A stretch of DNA of 64,000 bases from Phoebastria nigripes (GCA_035582835.1 JAYKAV010002916.1:140099-204098), one strand, 5' to 3'. Shown: positions 14,000 to 28,048, counted from the first letter of the stretch. Program-made: numbers and translations. The notes: generated from the letters alone by a model not told the origin.

Positions 14000-16900
14000 T
14001 AGCACGATCTCTGCACTCACAAGCAGGTTTTTTTTCAAAAATCAGTTGAGATATAAATTTCATTTCAGTTCTGATATTCTTGATTGCTGCTTGCAGAAAA
14101 ACATAAATAATTAATTGCATTAGAGAACTGTCACTCAGCCCCAATTTTGCTTCACCAGAAGTAAAAAATGACCACTTTAAAGACAAAAAATTGGCAGGCA
14201 CTTAATCTTTATTCTGCGCTACTGTCTTTTCCCCTGCTTTAAAAAACCTGCTTCTCTATGTAACCAAGTAATTACGTTTGAAGAGTATTAGCCATCCTAA
14301 TGCATGGCGATTTATCAATGGTGATAGGATGTTATCCCAGTCTGACCCTAGAAGAGGAGGATGCCACCGCGTCTCTTATGAAATTAATAGCAACAATGTC
14401 AGATCCTAGAAGGTCCACAGAACTTTGCCAAGACTGACCTGCTTCCAGAACAACTTCAAGACCATTTTTAAAGGACACATAAAAGCTTTTTTTTTTAATC
14501 TTACAACTAAAGCATCAAGATGTGGCAGGCACAGGGAAGGTTTGTTTGAGTAAAGTAAGATCTCACCCCCATCTCCACTGGTTCTTTAGGAACACGCATA
14601 GAGCAGCATTGATGGGATCAAGCAGAGATTCTTCCAACCCTTCTCAGCAGTAAAGGTCAGTTCATTAACTGATCAGCAAAAAAGAAAGCTCTCCTGCAGC
14701 CTGCGAGTGTGCATATCCACATTCACTTCTGGTACGTGCAACAGCACACTGACATTAACAAAGTTACACCAGAGAACCTCGTTGGGATGACACTGCTAAT
14801 TATTGCTTGTGGGCTCTGACACAGCAGCAATAAATCCACCTTCAGACTTCTAAAGATCATGAAGTACAGCATTTTCCATGAACGCTGATGGAAAATGAAA
14901 GGAATGATAGTGCACCGATACCGCTAGATTCTGCGTTCTTCTGCTGGGCACGTCGTTCCCTGAAGAAGAAGCTGGAGAATGATACAAGAAGAAATGTTTC
15001 CAGGACTTGAGAGTTAATTTGCAACTTCACATTTGCCATATCTTCCTTGAGGCCAGACATACAAATAGCCACACTTCACTTTGTTGTGTCTCCCTTGTGG
15101 AGGAACACACTGATGTGGCTTCCTACCCAAGCCAAAATAATAGAAAATTGAGTTTTACACACAGAATTAGCAGATTCAAATCTCAAAGAAGACCATAGAT
15201 AAAATGAAAAGCTGGAGGCTCATGTGTTGATTTCAACTCTTGTGACTGTGATGCTCGAATAGCCACTTGTCTTGTTGGAGCAGGTAAAGTAGGATGTTTC
15301 TCGAAGGGAAGAGCTTAGGCAGTGGACTGACTGTTAGCCTAGCTACTCTTTCCCTACAACTGAGGCTTCCAAACAAGACAGATTCCATGGTGGACATAAG
15401 GGCCATTCAAGTCTGTGGGAAGGTGAAGCTTTGCTCGAGTATGCTTAATTTCATCCTTTGTAGGACTGTAACACCAAGATGCTCCATTTAACATGAGAGC
15501 TCTGCAGGCACCTAATGCCGACTTGTTGCTCAGAGCAGAGAACGGTCACAGAGCCAGTCGTTCTGCCTGCGCAGGGCTAATGAGGGCCCTGAAAGCGTAC
15601 TTCGAAGGCCAGACACATGCCAGCCTTCCTCCCGTCTCAGCTGGGAGAGGCCATCACCAAGTGAGTGGCAGGCCTCAACACAAACAATACATGATTACTG
15701 ACAGAACTCACCAATAGAAACTTCTCTTCTGAAAAGTGCTGCAGGTCTGGTGGCACAGCCAGTGCATCACCCCAGAGAAACACAGCGTGCAGTGAGCGTG
15801 GGTATGACTGTCCTAGCAGAAAGGAATTGCTCCAGCACTGTACCGTCGTTGGGGCAAACCAGTCAGCTGATCACAAAGCAAAGCTACAGTTCTGCAAAAA
15901 GCCCTCATAAAACTCCAAACCAAGTGGTCAAATAAAAATAAAGCCACTGTTGCATTTTATTTTTGGGGTGGAGGGAGAGTTGGCTAGCTTAAAAGGAAAG
16001 AGAATGATTCTGAATAACAATGCTGTGGCAAGAGACACCAGAAGTGCTAATGATTTGCTGCTAACTGTAAACATAGGGTGGCTTGAGCAACAGCCTCCGA
16101 GTTCATTTATTCCCATCACCTCTCCATATATGTCCTAGGGAGGAATTATTATTGAACAATAAGAATGAAAACAACTATTAAACTGCATACAAAGATTTAT
16201 TACCCTCACAGTTGGAAAACCACTTCAGAAAGGCACTTTTAACTTTAGACAGTCTCAAATTAGAATCTTCATTCATCTGTCCATTTTGCAAAGTAATTTC
16301 GCTCTGTGGAAAAACCACTTGATTTCAAATGCTTTAGGATAACATGAACAACAAGCCAGTTAGCTCTGCTACCCTCTTGCTGCATGCAGCAGCATTAGAA
16401 AGCCTGGCTGAGAGCACCCTGTGGTCTCCTCCCCTACCTGCACTAAGCAGATAAATTGATCTACATTGAAATTATTCTCCATTTTATGAAGTGAGGCTGT
16501 TTTGAGGATAACATCTACAGATACTGGTTCCTGAAGGATACTGTGTTCATTCAGATATGAATTTGAGATTACAAGTTAAAGGATAATTAATATATTGTCT
16601 GGAAGAAAGTGAAATGGTGCTTCCATCAAGAGCACAAACCACATGCCTTAAAACAGTGTCATCTTGGCATGATGCACCAAAGATATTTAAACCACTATGG
16701 CATCACATTCCCTGTCTGACCTGATAAATGGGTCTCCTTCTACTTCTAATCTGCACGGGAATTAAAGTCTTCAGACTATCTGTACCACCACAAATAAATT
16801 ACATGTTTGTTTTCATGACTTTGAAATTTCCCTCTGACAAATTCTAAAGGTATAAATAATCTCAGAAGTCTTGCAGGAAGATAAACAGTCATGCTTTAAT

Positions 16901-19900
16901 AATCATAATTCACAAAGCAAACAACGCTTGAGTTTAAATCGAAACACAGCATCATTCTGCCAAAAGAAGGGAAGATAGAGTATGAGAAGCATTGTGTTGA
17001 TTGTCTCCTAAGCAAGTCAGGTTCAGATGGGTGCCAGGGTGTGCAGCATGTACCCTGAGATGTCTCGATACAATTTACAAGTCCCAGAGGAAGATTTCTA
17101 GGCAGCTCCCCCTCATGCCAAAGCCTTTGCATTTCAGCTCAAGGGGCAGAGCACCACGGGATGTATCGCACAACCTTATATCAGAGCCAGCTTGCCAAAA
17201 ACTAACATCTCACCAACATGACTGACTCATAAGGCATCTCTCTTGGGAAATACACAACCCCTCAGAAGTGACCACTCTGTCTTTATCTCGTTGATGGTGC
17301 CACAGCCTCTACTATGAGAGAGAAACAGAAAAGCAGAGACAGCAACTCCATTCTTGGCCTCCAGCCCTCCTTTCTGTGTGGAAAGGGAGTTAAGGACAAG
17401 TTGCTCAAAAGGATCATTATTTTCTTGCATAAGAAGATGCAAAGTAGTGCACCTACTGGAATAATCCTACGTTTTCCCCCTACGCTGGCTGAACCAGGAA
17501 CAAGGGTCTTAAAACAAGACCATCCTGATGGGCAAGAGACAGAGTCCCTCAAAAACCAAAAACCAATCCTGCATCAACGATGGCTCTTCTAGGTGACTGA
17601 ATACCTTCTGTTAGCTGAAGAGGGGAGCATGCTGCAAAGTAATCTACATACAAAGTTCTTCCTTCCTTCCCCAGCTCCCTCACAATACCTCTTTCCTAGT
17701 TTTACACTTGAAGGTAAGATCAAAATAGACCTGACCATTGCAAATACATGTAATTCATCTTTCAAAGGCACTAAGGCCAAGGTGTGGGCAGAAGCACAAG
17801 GCTTTCAAGAGGTACTGCTGTTCAGCACAGAGATCAGGGCTGCAGGCTGCTCCTCCTTTCCTTGCACCTATAGCCTCTACTCCCATGGAGCGCAGGGCCT
17901 TGCTGCACACCACAAAGGGTTTGTATGGCAGAGAAAGGCATTATCCTGCTCCCTGCTTGCAGGGTGATCACCCAGCTGCAAGTAGTGCTCTTCAGGCAGG
18001 GTGAGCTGTCCTCGAGCTGCGAACTAAAGAGTTGTCCAAAATAACTTCCCGAAGTATAGCCCACTACTGTTTTCTCAGGAAGGAGAAGGTCTTTGCAAGT
18101 GTGCTGAACATCTCCCAGCTGCCCCACCAGAAAGCAAACCTGGGATCTCCCGAGCTGTAAGACATGAGCTACTGCCCGTGGCTGTAAGAAATCATTGCTT
18201 CCCAAGTAAGACCAGTAACTGTAGAACTGACGACACTCAGTAACATGCAAGAGACACTCAGGCTTAAAAGGGCTGGGGGGTCCTAATAATTGTTTCTGGC
18301 AGAAACCAGCAGTTTTCAGCATCAGTTTTCCCTGTCTTTGGTCTCACACCAGTCCCTTCTCTCTCTTCCATCTCTGAACACCTTCCGAAGAGCTATAATC
18401 AATCTTTAGGTTCAGTGAGGAAGAAGTCCACGGTGTGCTAAAAAATCGACTCACCTTCAAGAGCAAATAAAAGCATTCATCTTTCACTGGCAATGAAGTC
18501 AATTTACCTGAAGGACTGATTTTTACCAAGTTATTAAATCTGAGACTCATGGTATTAGATAACTCAGTTGCCTTTTATTTCTGGTTTTGAACCATCAAGT
18601 GGCAGAAGGGGAAATGAAAACAGCAGAAAAGAAAAACTCTTCCAAGGACATAATGGTCCATTAAGCAAAATTTTAAACCGACTTGTCTTTGGCTCTCTAT
18701 TGCTCAAATGCAATTCTGTTTCTTCCCTTCAGGCTGTTATTAACACTTTTATAATGAGTAACTAAAATAAAACTCAAGTGAATAAATATGCTCAAGGCAT
18801 TTTGTTATTTCTGCAATTAGAGACAAACTGCCACAGTAAAGCTAAAAGCATTTGGGAAATTATATTCAAGGAAACACTTACCATAACTACAGTAATCCTT
18901 GGGCTGCTCTTAGCAACTGCAGCGAATGCTGTGAAGAAGCTGGGTCTCTGTCATTAGCCACTGATAAAGGACAATTTGTCATCTGCTATGGCACTGTGCA
19001 GCATGACAAAATTAAATAGTGAAGAGGATCGAAGTTCTGCAAAATCCTGTATTGGCAGCAGTATTCACAAATTGGCATAAAGTTTAACACAAAACAAAAC
19101 NAAACCCATAACTATTATTCCTCAGAAGACAAGCATTTGCTCAGGTGGGAAGTGGTCCTGAAAGGGGAGAGCCCTGTTATTAGGTCACCTGCGCTGCCCA
19201 GGTGAAATCCCCATCAGATAAAATACATACCCTGAATAAACTCCAATCTGTCAGGTGTCGGTTCAAGTTCTGGCTTGTTTTACCGTTTATACTCCTTTGG
19301 TAACCAGCAAGCAGGAAGAACACAGCCTACAGGCTTTTTTGACACGATATCGGTCATGAAGATGAGACTTTGCATGCCGAGCACCCTGACCTCTGGGCTG
19401 TGGGAGCTCTGAGGGGGTCCCCTCCGGGACACAGGCACAGAAGCGTGGTGTGAGGCTCCCAGTTCTCACCAATCTACACATGGCCTGTCTTTGTCACTCC
19501 TCGGTGACCAGGTTTTATATCAGATATCAGAACTCACTCTTGTGAGTTTAGCACTACATGCCCACAGGGCACCATGCCCAGCATTGCAGGTAACTATTAC
19601 ATTAACTTAGTAATTATTTATTCCAGCAAAACTCAAAGGCAGTTTATTCTTGGAAGAAAGGATGGTAGAAAAAGGGAAAGTAACAGGCAGCCAGGTTTTA
19701 CAAAAAACTAATTTTCTTCTGTGACTGGCTAACAGGCTTTTGGAAAACAGAAGACAGTAAATGTCATTTATTTTGACTTTAATAATGCTTCTGAGGCTTT
19801 TTTGTGTGACATTTCCGAGCAAGCTAGGGAAACACGGTCTGGATGAAACAAAGAAGAGGTAGGAAGCCAGAACATCATACTGAGAGAGCAGTTACCCATG

Positions 19901-19929
19901 ACCCAGGGGGGCATGCTGAGTGTGCTTCT
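14000..19929. other. No gene recognised
   Basis: I saw no repeat family, RNA gene or exon. The longest open frame is 162 codons on the minus strand at 17834-18322. It is overlapped on the plus strand by frames of similar openness and has no recognisable domain, signal peptide or repeat structure, so it is best read as chance. A T-run occurs near 14490. An ambiguous base lies near 19101. Confidence 0.55.
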
Positions 19930-20360
19930 GCATCTCTCTGGGTCTGACACTATTTGACTTTTTCCTTAACGGCCTGGATGAGGAAAAACAGCACATGTGT
20001 GATAGGCAGAGGTGAGACTGATCTGGGGCAGTCTGTAAGTAGCTTGGTTAACCAGACTGAGAATTCAAAAGAATCATGACAACTGGAAAACAGATTTGAC
20101 AAAAATGTTTAAATTGAAGAATGAGAAGTGCCCAGTACTACACGAAGCAGTACAAGCTGCAGAAGTACAGGCTGGGGAGAAAACCCCTCCTCAGAAAGGG
20201 GCCGGTTTTACAGTGGATTGCAAGTGAATTGCAATATTAGTTAGCAATTCCCAGTCACNGGGGAAAAAGGCAAATGTCAGTCTGTGATGCACGAACAGCA
20301 GTGTGCTCAGAGAGGGCTGTGGAGCAGTCCTGTTCTCTTCAGCATCTTCCCTCTCCGCAT
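19930..20360 (+). repeat. Ancient CR1 LINE relic, C-terminal part of the reverse transcriptase
   Basis: Several segments follow the nucleotide order of an old CR1 ORF2. 'ccttaacggcctggatgagg' corresponds to the IND-L-DD region that precedes the catalytic ADD box. Near 20125-20190, 'aaattgaagaatgagaagtg' followed by 'cccagtactaca' corresponds to the KFN-DKCKVLH region. Near 20213-20290, 'cagtggattgcaagtgaatt' and then 'ggcaaatgtcagtctgtgat' correspond to the stretch coding for N-MSQQC and KAN-ILGC. Frameshifts and stops are pervasive and the catalytic ADD motif is not readable. It is a dead, strongly decayed copy in plus orientation. An ambiguous base lies near 20259. Confidence 0.6.
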
Positions 20361-21868
20361 GGTATGGCCCCAGAGGACCCGCTTCCACAGCCAGTCACAG
20401 TCTGGCCAAAGCCCCACGGAGGTTGGCAGAGCCACCGGGAAGCAGTTTTGGAGCATGATGTGTCCGGGCTAACCTGGCACACAGGGCTCGGACAGGTTTA
20501 GCCTGATGCCACTCCAGCTGCTTGGCAGTGCTGGCACAGGCAGGCCCCTGCCTTTAGCAGCGCAGACATAATGGGGTCTGGAGCAATTGCCTCAGGGACC
20601 AGACTGCTACCCCCAATGAAGATGCCAAACGTATTATTCCCTCTACCTAATATCTCCTGCCTTCAGTCATCTCATCCTCTCCTTGTTTAGTAGCCTAAGA
20701 ACAGCGGGGTAGTTGTCCTTCCTTTGGCACTGTCTCGCAACCTCTGCCTGCAAACACCTGATTTTCCACCAGAAAGTTTGATCAACTTGTCCAAAAAGCT
20801 TCCATCCAATAGACATGATCCAGTTATCATCACTACTGCATGCAGGTGACTTCTGTCCTTGTTTCTGTTTTCAGGAAGACAAGACACTCAGGAGCATAGC
20901 ACAGTTGAGTCTCTACATTTCTAACATATGTTGATGATGGACTCTGATTGCCTCTGTAGCAATTTGGGTTGTTCTTGCATTTTATGGGCTTTGAATAGAT
21001 TTTCTTACAGCAAAATGCTGTCTGGGAAATTAAAGGGCTGCTCCTTTTCTCTTTCAGATTCAGATCTTGAGTTCTTAGGTTTCGTCGTCTTCTCCCTTTG
21101 CCCTTAGCAAATCAAGCGCATTTTCAATTTTGACTAATTTCTCTTCAGAGAAAAAAATAATTGATCAGGAAGCCATTTGCAAATGTGTTTCAAAGACAGT
21201 GTAATATGAATGGGAACATCTAACTACATGGAAGTAGAATAGCAAAAGTTTACCGATAATAATTTCCGTTTCCCCAGGGTCAACAAGGATGAAGTTTCTG
21301 TGTGAGCCAGTCCCCATGCTGGGTGCCCCCACGGGCAGCAGGCAGACATCTCAGGGGTGATGCAGACCTAGAAGGGATTTGACCATCGTTCCACAAGAGC
21401 AGGGAACTAAAACTGGTATTAAGTCACTTGCTAATTCCTTAGCAACCTTCCCTCCCACAGTGAACGCAGTTTACGGCAGGATCCACACAAGACATGTTTA
21501 TTTTGCTTTTGCATGATGAAATGCCACTGCAGTGGAAGGGGTATGGTGAGAGGCATACTCCAGTGTATCTGGAAGGCATCCCAGCACAAACACAGCTCAA
21601 CCCACTGGACGCCAACCTGAGCACAAGTAGTGGCTTCTCGCTCTGACAGTGAAAACAGGAGCAGAAAGAGGACGAAGCTGAACGCGGGTGACGTGGCCAC
21701 GGTCAGGAATGAAAGTTTCAGAGGCTGCAAAAAGCCAATTAGATAAATCCACAGAAGAAAAATCCATGAAGAATTGTTAAGCAGAAAGATACTGCGGCTG
21801 ATTCAGAAGGTCCCTAAGCCATAATCTGCTGAAGGCTAAGGGAATACACTGCAAAATCATCATTATAG
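20361..21868. other. No gene recognised
   Basis: GC-rich sequence at about 20360-20560 passes into ordinary AT-leaning DNA. Short frames only. Nothing further can be supported. Confidence 0.6.
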
Positions 21869-21895
21869 ACACACACACCCACACCCACACACCCA
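21869..21895. repeat. Short (CA)n microsatellite with CCACAC interruptions
   Basis: A run of alternating A and C, interrupted by extra C residues, spans about 27 bases. It is a simple repeat and potentially polymorphic. Confidence 0.85.
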
Positions 21896-23929
21896 TTATT
21901 ATACTTTTCCCCAAGCACCCCCTACTATTATCCGCTGCCAGAGGTGGGACACTGGGCTGCACGGACCTTTGGCTTGGCGCAGTGCAGCTGCTCCTGAGCT
22001 CTTTGGAGGTAAAAGCAAGAACAGTGCTGCCTGCGCTGCGACAACAGCACTGACATGCAGGTGGTACGGATCCAGGGAATGGAAATGTCACGCTGTCTCT
22101 CCTGCATGTCTGCTAGATAGGCTACAATGATAGAGCCGTAATTGGTGTACATTGCTGGAAGATTAATAACCACTTGAAACATCTAATGACGTTGCATTTC
22201 ATGCTATGGTCTAATGGACATAATCTGCCCATGATCCACACAAAAGCTGTTTTATAAATCAGTTAACAGTCATCAAAAGCAGCATGGATAATAAATGCAT
22301 TATTTTTTAGTATTAATGTATTACAGCACTTTAATCCAAAAGAATTTTGGTTTTGTCACTTACAAATGAAAACCTTATCTCTCCTTGCAGTGGTAAAACA
22401 TCATTTTTGTATGATAGATGTGAAATGCTCTCTGTATTTTTCTACTTACAGTGTTTTTGTTGCCAGATAGATTACTTATAACATCGTTCCTTCAGATATT
22501 ACTGAAAAGTATGCAGAAAATATCTGTATTCATATTCAATCGCTCAAAATATTCATTCCATATAAAAGGCTAGTTTCACTTTAGGCTTTAAACCTACATA
22601 TATATTATCAGACCATTTCCACGAATTGTGACTTGATCAGGCTGTAGATAATATGCACAGACACCACGTTTGCTGAATGCCAATGGCTAATATAAATTTC
22701 TTGAACACTAAACTTTTCTTCTTTTCCAGCCACAACTCTGGGAATGACGCCACTGCCTACCACCTCTGGGTTTGAACTTGCAATAGGCTGAGGCAAAAAC
22801 TGATGCAAATAGGTCTAAAAGCATCACACAAGACCATCAAGAAAAGACACAGGAAGAAGAACTGAGTCTCTTCTTCCTATTCAAGACCATTCAATGACCC
22901 CTGTAAGCAACCGGAGTGATTCACCCACATCTGGCAGCACAACGGCCAGGTTAAAGCAGGTGTCACTGGATTTAATGGTTCCTCTGGAACACGAGGAGAG
23001 TGTAACTTGTCTCTATCCTTCATTGCAACTAAGTTTGGTTTGTTGCCTATTTCAGACAACCTCCCCTGAACAGTGATGCATGAGGCATGGAAAAGCACTC
23101 TCACTTGGCAATTGAAAGTGCTGCTCTGTTGACTGTAAGGTGTTGGAGGGTAAAGGTCCAGTGGGGGCACGCAGCATCTGCTTCTGTTGTGGCAGGATGT
23201 TGCATACAGAGTCCAAAGGGACAACTCAGCATAATAGGCAAGATCTGTATTTCCAGCCCTAGGACGAGCTGTGTCAGGCTACATTTGCAGGGGACTCCAG
23301 GCATTGCCTTACGGCTGCTAGTTTGCAAGGGAGTCAGTAAAAGGTGTCCCTGGCTGCAGCAGAAACACACTGTTATGGTCTTATGTGATGTGACATATTA
23401 GCTGACACATTTTATTTGGTATGTCATACCCTCACTTGTGGAGGCTAACAAATGAAATCACAGCTGTCAACCATCCAAATTAAAAATAAATCACTCCACT
23501 GACCCTTGAACCCAAGCTGACAAATCATTCCCCCACCCGATGGCATCGCGTTCGCTCTCAGTTTCCAATCCTCTGCTATCATCCATGCCTTAATTTATTT
23601 TCAGTTCTGGCCTGGCAAAGCCAGCTCTACCCACCTTTAGCCACCCGCGTGCAGCCTCCATTTGCTGTGAGGGTGGTGGTGCTCACAAGCGCAGTGACCC
23701 GTAGCCACGCTGGTGTGCTCAGGGGAGATGGGATGGACGGGATGTGCTGGGACCAGGCTGGGGGAGCCTTGCCTGGAGCTGCTGGGTCCGGACACGGCTC
23801 CTGCTCACTGTGGAGGTGCTGGTCAGGCAGTAGTTTGGGGAGGATGAACAAGGGGGCTCATCAGAGCCAGCTGAGCCCCAGTCTAGCACCCATGTACCTG
23901 TGTGCCCTCTTTAGGCAGCTGGAGAACAC
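21896..23929. other. No gene recognised; AT-rich block at 22.2-22.6 kb
   Basis: The segment 22190-22620 is AT-rich and resembles conserved regulatory DNA in composition (see findings). From about 23640 the sequence becomes GC-rich up to the CR1 copy. The open frames there (about 103 codons) show no recognisable product. Confidence 0.55.
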
Positions 23930-24990
23930 CCTACAGACAGGCCCTGGTACTCATGGGTGACTTTAAACACCTCAGTACCTGCCAGATGGGCACTATGGCT
24001 GGGTGCAAGCAATCCGGGTGATTTCTAGAGTGTATTAAAGACAATTTCTTCATGCAAGTGATTGATGAAATGACCAGGGTAGATGCTCTGTTGGACCTGC
24101 TACTCAAACAAGGAAGAGAACTGTTGGATGATGCAGCCTTGGATACAGTGACCATGAGAAAATGTGGAGTTCAAGGTCCTGAGAGGAATGAGCAAGATAA
24201 ACAGTGGAAATACAACTGTGGGCTTCAGAAGAAAATCATTTTAGCCTCTTCATGGACCTACTTGGCAGGATCTGATAAGAATATGCCCCTGGACGGGGCA
24301 AAGGGGCCCAGGAGAGCTGGCTAATCGTCAAGAACAGCCTCCTCAAAGCACGAGGACAGTTCATTCCAATGAACAAAAAGTCAAGCAAGTGTGGCAAAAG
24401 GCCAGCATGGATAAATGTGAAGCTCCTGACTGAGATCAAACACAACAAAGAAATATACAGAAGGTGGAAGCAGGGACAACCTGCTTGGAAGGAAAAGCAA
24501 AGACACTGCCTGTACATACAGCAATGGAGTCAGGAAAGCCAAAGCTCAGCTGGGGTTGAAGCTAGCAGGGCAGGAGACAGGCAGCGAGAGAGGTTTCTGT
24601 AAGTATACCATTCGCAAAGGGAAGGCGAAGGAGAATGTGGGCCCACTGCTCAGTGGGGCAGGGGAGCTAGTGACAAGTGATAGGAAAAGGCTGAGGACTC
24701 AATGCCTTCTTTGCCTCAGTTTTCACAGGTAAGGCTTGTCCCCAGGCCTCCCAGGTCCCTCAGCCTTCTAGTGGTCTGCGGGACAGAAGCAGTACCCAAA
24801 GCAGAGGAAGAAAGAGTCACCGACCATGTAGCCGACTTGGATACACACAAGTCCATGGGACACACTTGGGCTGCAGTAGTAAGAGTGTAGCCAGCAGGTC
24901 CTGAGAACTGATCCTCTTCAGCACTTGGACCACCACAACTGGAGTGCTCTGTCCAGTTTTGGGCCCCCTTGTACAAAAAGGATACGGACA
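23930..24990 (+). repeat. CR1 LINE, internally deleted ORF2 fragment (plus orientation)
   Basis: The copy starts in the endonuclease part of CR1 ORF2: 'LMGDF' near 23950 is the conserved endonuclease MGDFN motif, and 'VDALLDLLL' near 24080 matches its ALLDLVLTN block. The linker follows: 'GKRPAWINVKLLTEI' near 24385-24430 matches the CR1 RRPAWLNKELLTEL block, and 'YRRWKQGQ' follows it. Near 24630, 'KENVGPLLSGAGELVTS' and then a FFASVFT-like stretch lead to 'VADLDTHKSMG' near 24825-24860, equivalent to the KLD-HKSMGPDG block that opens the RT domain. The next recognisable piece, near 24937-24985, is 'SVQFWAPLYKKD' in the terminal part of the RT, so most of the RT domain, including the catalytic boxes, is deleted. 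Several frameshifts are needed. It is non-functional. Confidence 0.85.
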
Positions 24991-27900
24991 CACCTGCTGC
25001 CTGACAACATGTACACCAACTTTATTTTTAGTTATGTCACTTTTTTGTTTGCCTTTCTGTCCTGTAGACTGACACTCTGAACCCATAGTCAGATCTCTCC
25101 ATAAATGAAGGCTACTGAGAAGAACCAATGTTTTTAGTAAAACTATTTCAGACTGTATCCACAGAAGATGATAATCATGGTTACAGATGAAAACCCTGAA
25201 CTGTGTTTTCCATTTCAGACACATATTCTGAGTAAGAAAAGAAACTCCTGTATATTTTAATAGTGAAACTCATCAAGAACTCATGTTTCCGAGTAAACTG
25301 CTGCTAGGATGTTTAGCAGCATCAGAGAGACCTTCAAATAGAGTATTTAGCAAATAGCCTTGCCTATGAGAGCTGAAAGATTTGGCAACGTTTAGTAATT
25401 TATGTCCTGCTTTTTTTAGGGGTAGGTAATAAATCGAAGAATGTATTTTACCTGAAGATACAGAGAGAGAAGGTTCTCTCTCCTCTGCACCTTCATTATT
25501 TGTCTTCAGCTTCAAAGCATACAGCCGGTTGAAAGCTCCAAAAGGGACATATAATGATGCCCTGTAATCAGCAGAGTAATCATGAGATGGCTGTGTTACA
25601 TTACTCTCTCCAGAATATTAATGGAGTGAGGACATTGCAGACTGATGTGCAACAAGGGTTTAAAATCCTTCCAAATGGTTTCTTAGTCCATTATTTCTTA
25701 TGCTGTGCCACTCTGTTATCAAGGCTGAGAACAGTAGGAGGAAGGCAGTCGCATAATATTTGCAGCCAGTTGAGAAGCACTGCATAGTCTGTATCTCCTC
25801 TCTGCTGCATCTCCCTTCTTCAAAGAGCCACACATGCAGAATTAAAATATTGTGCGTTAAAAAGCAACAAGGTTTTGACCTCCAGAACTGATCCTGGACT
25901 CACTTAGGCTTTAGGCTGCCCTGAGAGGTGCCAAGTAACCAGAGACGTGAACTTCGGCCACAGGGAGTCACAATGCACGTGCTCTCACCTGCTCTGCTGG
26001 CTGCGAGCCTGTGGTCAGCCCTTGCACAAAGCATCCGCACCACCTTCAGAGCAGCCCCTGACAGACTGGGCCATGGTGTGCCCACCTGCACTTGTGCCTC
26101 ACCTGCCCACCCTGCACAGACAACGGACTGGGACTGTCCTATGGCCCCCAGCACATAGGGACTTCCCCTCTAGAAACCTGTGGTGCCTTGGGCTGTGCTT
26201 GGCAGGATGCATGCCCAGAGGTAAGCAGTATGGATGACGAACAGGTCTGGATTTGCAGATGGGCTCAGACCACACTTACGGGGCTGTGGGGTACCGTCAG
26301 GAAATGAGGGCTTTACAGGATGCACTAACAATACGGAGGGTCATTCTGTGGACAAATTTCAGGTTACTGCCTTCGGTCAGGAAGCACAAATGGTCTCCCA
26401 GAAGACAGCAGATCAGGCATTTGATGCATTGGGCAGATATCCACAAACTTCTGGGAGCAGGGGAACCATTCCCAGTGCTGAGCTGGACTGGTCAGGGACA
26501 TAGGAAGGTGACATAAGAGCTGGGAAAGACAACCACTCCTTGCCAAAGTGTCTTCACAGACCCAGATCCAAACCATTGCCCGTTTGGTATTGTCCAGTTG
26601 TGCAGTTGGAAATGCAAAGGAAAAACTACTCACTCTGCTTCTGTCCCTGGGTCAGGAGGAAAAGGACTTACTAATGCTAAGAGCATCAGCTGGATTATCT
26701 GTATTGAAAACTTAACTTTCACTAAAGAAAACACTAATTCCAAGTAACTTTACAGGAGATAACATAGCTCTTGTTTAACAACAGCACAGATTTAATAACA
26801 GAAATCCATGCTAGTTAATGCTAAGCAGCAGCTGCAGTGCAGAGCAGTGCAGGAAGCGCCAGAGACGCGTCTGCAATTCACCTGGCTCTGCCCAGGGCTN
26901 CTGCTGTCACGCTGTGTGCAGGGGCCAGCGGGCCGTCAACGAGGACAGGCTCCATGACGTGAGCATGGGAATCAAGACAAACTCAAATCTCTGTCCTGAC
27001 TGCTTTTTTTCAATGAAAGACTATTTTCAAAACAGTATTCAGAAAAATGATTGTTTTATGCGGAACGTGCTTATTCAAAAGCCACAGCACTCCAGCTGAG
27101 CATGTCAAACAAAATACTTCCCATCACAAATGTCGCTCTCGTATCTTGGCACAGCCATCCAAATACATGCTAATGCCACCCCATCTATGCACCAATCCCC
27201 AATACCATATACTATAATGCCTCACATAGGAAGGGACGCCATGAAATCCTAACAAGAGGGATGCACAAAGCATCACGGGAGATTAACCCAACCCAAACCC
27301 CGCTCTTAAGAGTCAGCATGACACAATGCCCCGGCAGCATTTCTAGCCTTAGCCTTTCCCTTTTTCAGGTTTTGCCAGGAAGTCGAGGTCATCCCTGGAC
27401 ACATCTTGCAAGAAATGTTTTCGGTTTCCCCTCCTGAAATAATCACAGCAGACTTAATTTTTAGAAAGTTCTTTCTGTAATTTAATTCAAGTTAATTTGT
27501 CAGGGAAGAGGGGTTTGTTGCTTCACTGTGTTCTGGTTATTTCATTCGGTGCCATTCTCTAGTTAAGCTGTACTAATAACTCTAACTCTTACCAATTTAT
27601 TTCTTTCCATAAGTCAAAACAGGGCTGGTGAGCAGGGTAACACAGACTTGAAGGGATACTCTTTGACCTCTTCATCTTCACTCTAGCAACATCTCTGACC
27701 TGATCTAATTTATTCTCCACAGAGCGATTAAAAAAATATGAAAAAGAGCAAGTCAAATTGCTGGAGAGGTTTCATGTAGCTGAAAACTGCTTCACACACT
27801 CCCATTAATTGCATTTTTCTGTCTTAGTCTCTTTGCATGCAATTTTGACTCCCTGACAGGAAGACATTTGCAGAGGTAAGACAGGACAAGAGACGGAGGT

Positions 27901-28048
27901 CAATATTGCAGATATTCTTCTGGGCAGCCCTGGAAGTTTTCTAAATTGCATGTGTGTGTGTCTCCATGCCACCGGCACGGGTACTGCTGAGGTTAGGTGC
28001 TGTGCTGAGGCCCTGCAGCCCGCTGTGCCCACCGAATCCCAGACTCCC
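24991..28048. other. No gene recognised
   Basis: No repeat or exon was recognised. Overlapping frames of 80-135 codons at 24.8-26.6 kb are chance-like and mutually exclusive. A short TG run occurs near 27950. An ambiguous base lies near 26900. Confidence 0.55.

Noticed and set aside
17834..18322. 162-codon minus-strand open frame
   Set aside because: No recognisable domain, low-complexity-free but unremarkable composition, and overlapping plus-strand frames of similar openness; best explained by chance.
19245..19285. 'ggttcaagttctggc', resembling a tRNA T-arm
   Set aside because: No matching acceptor, D or anticodon stems in the surrounding 80 bases.
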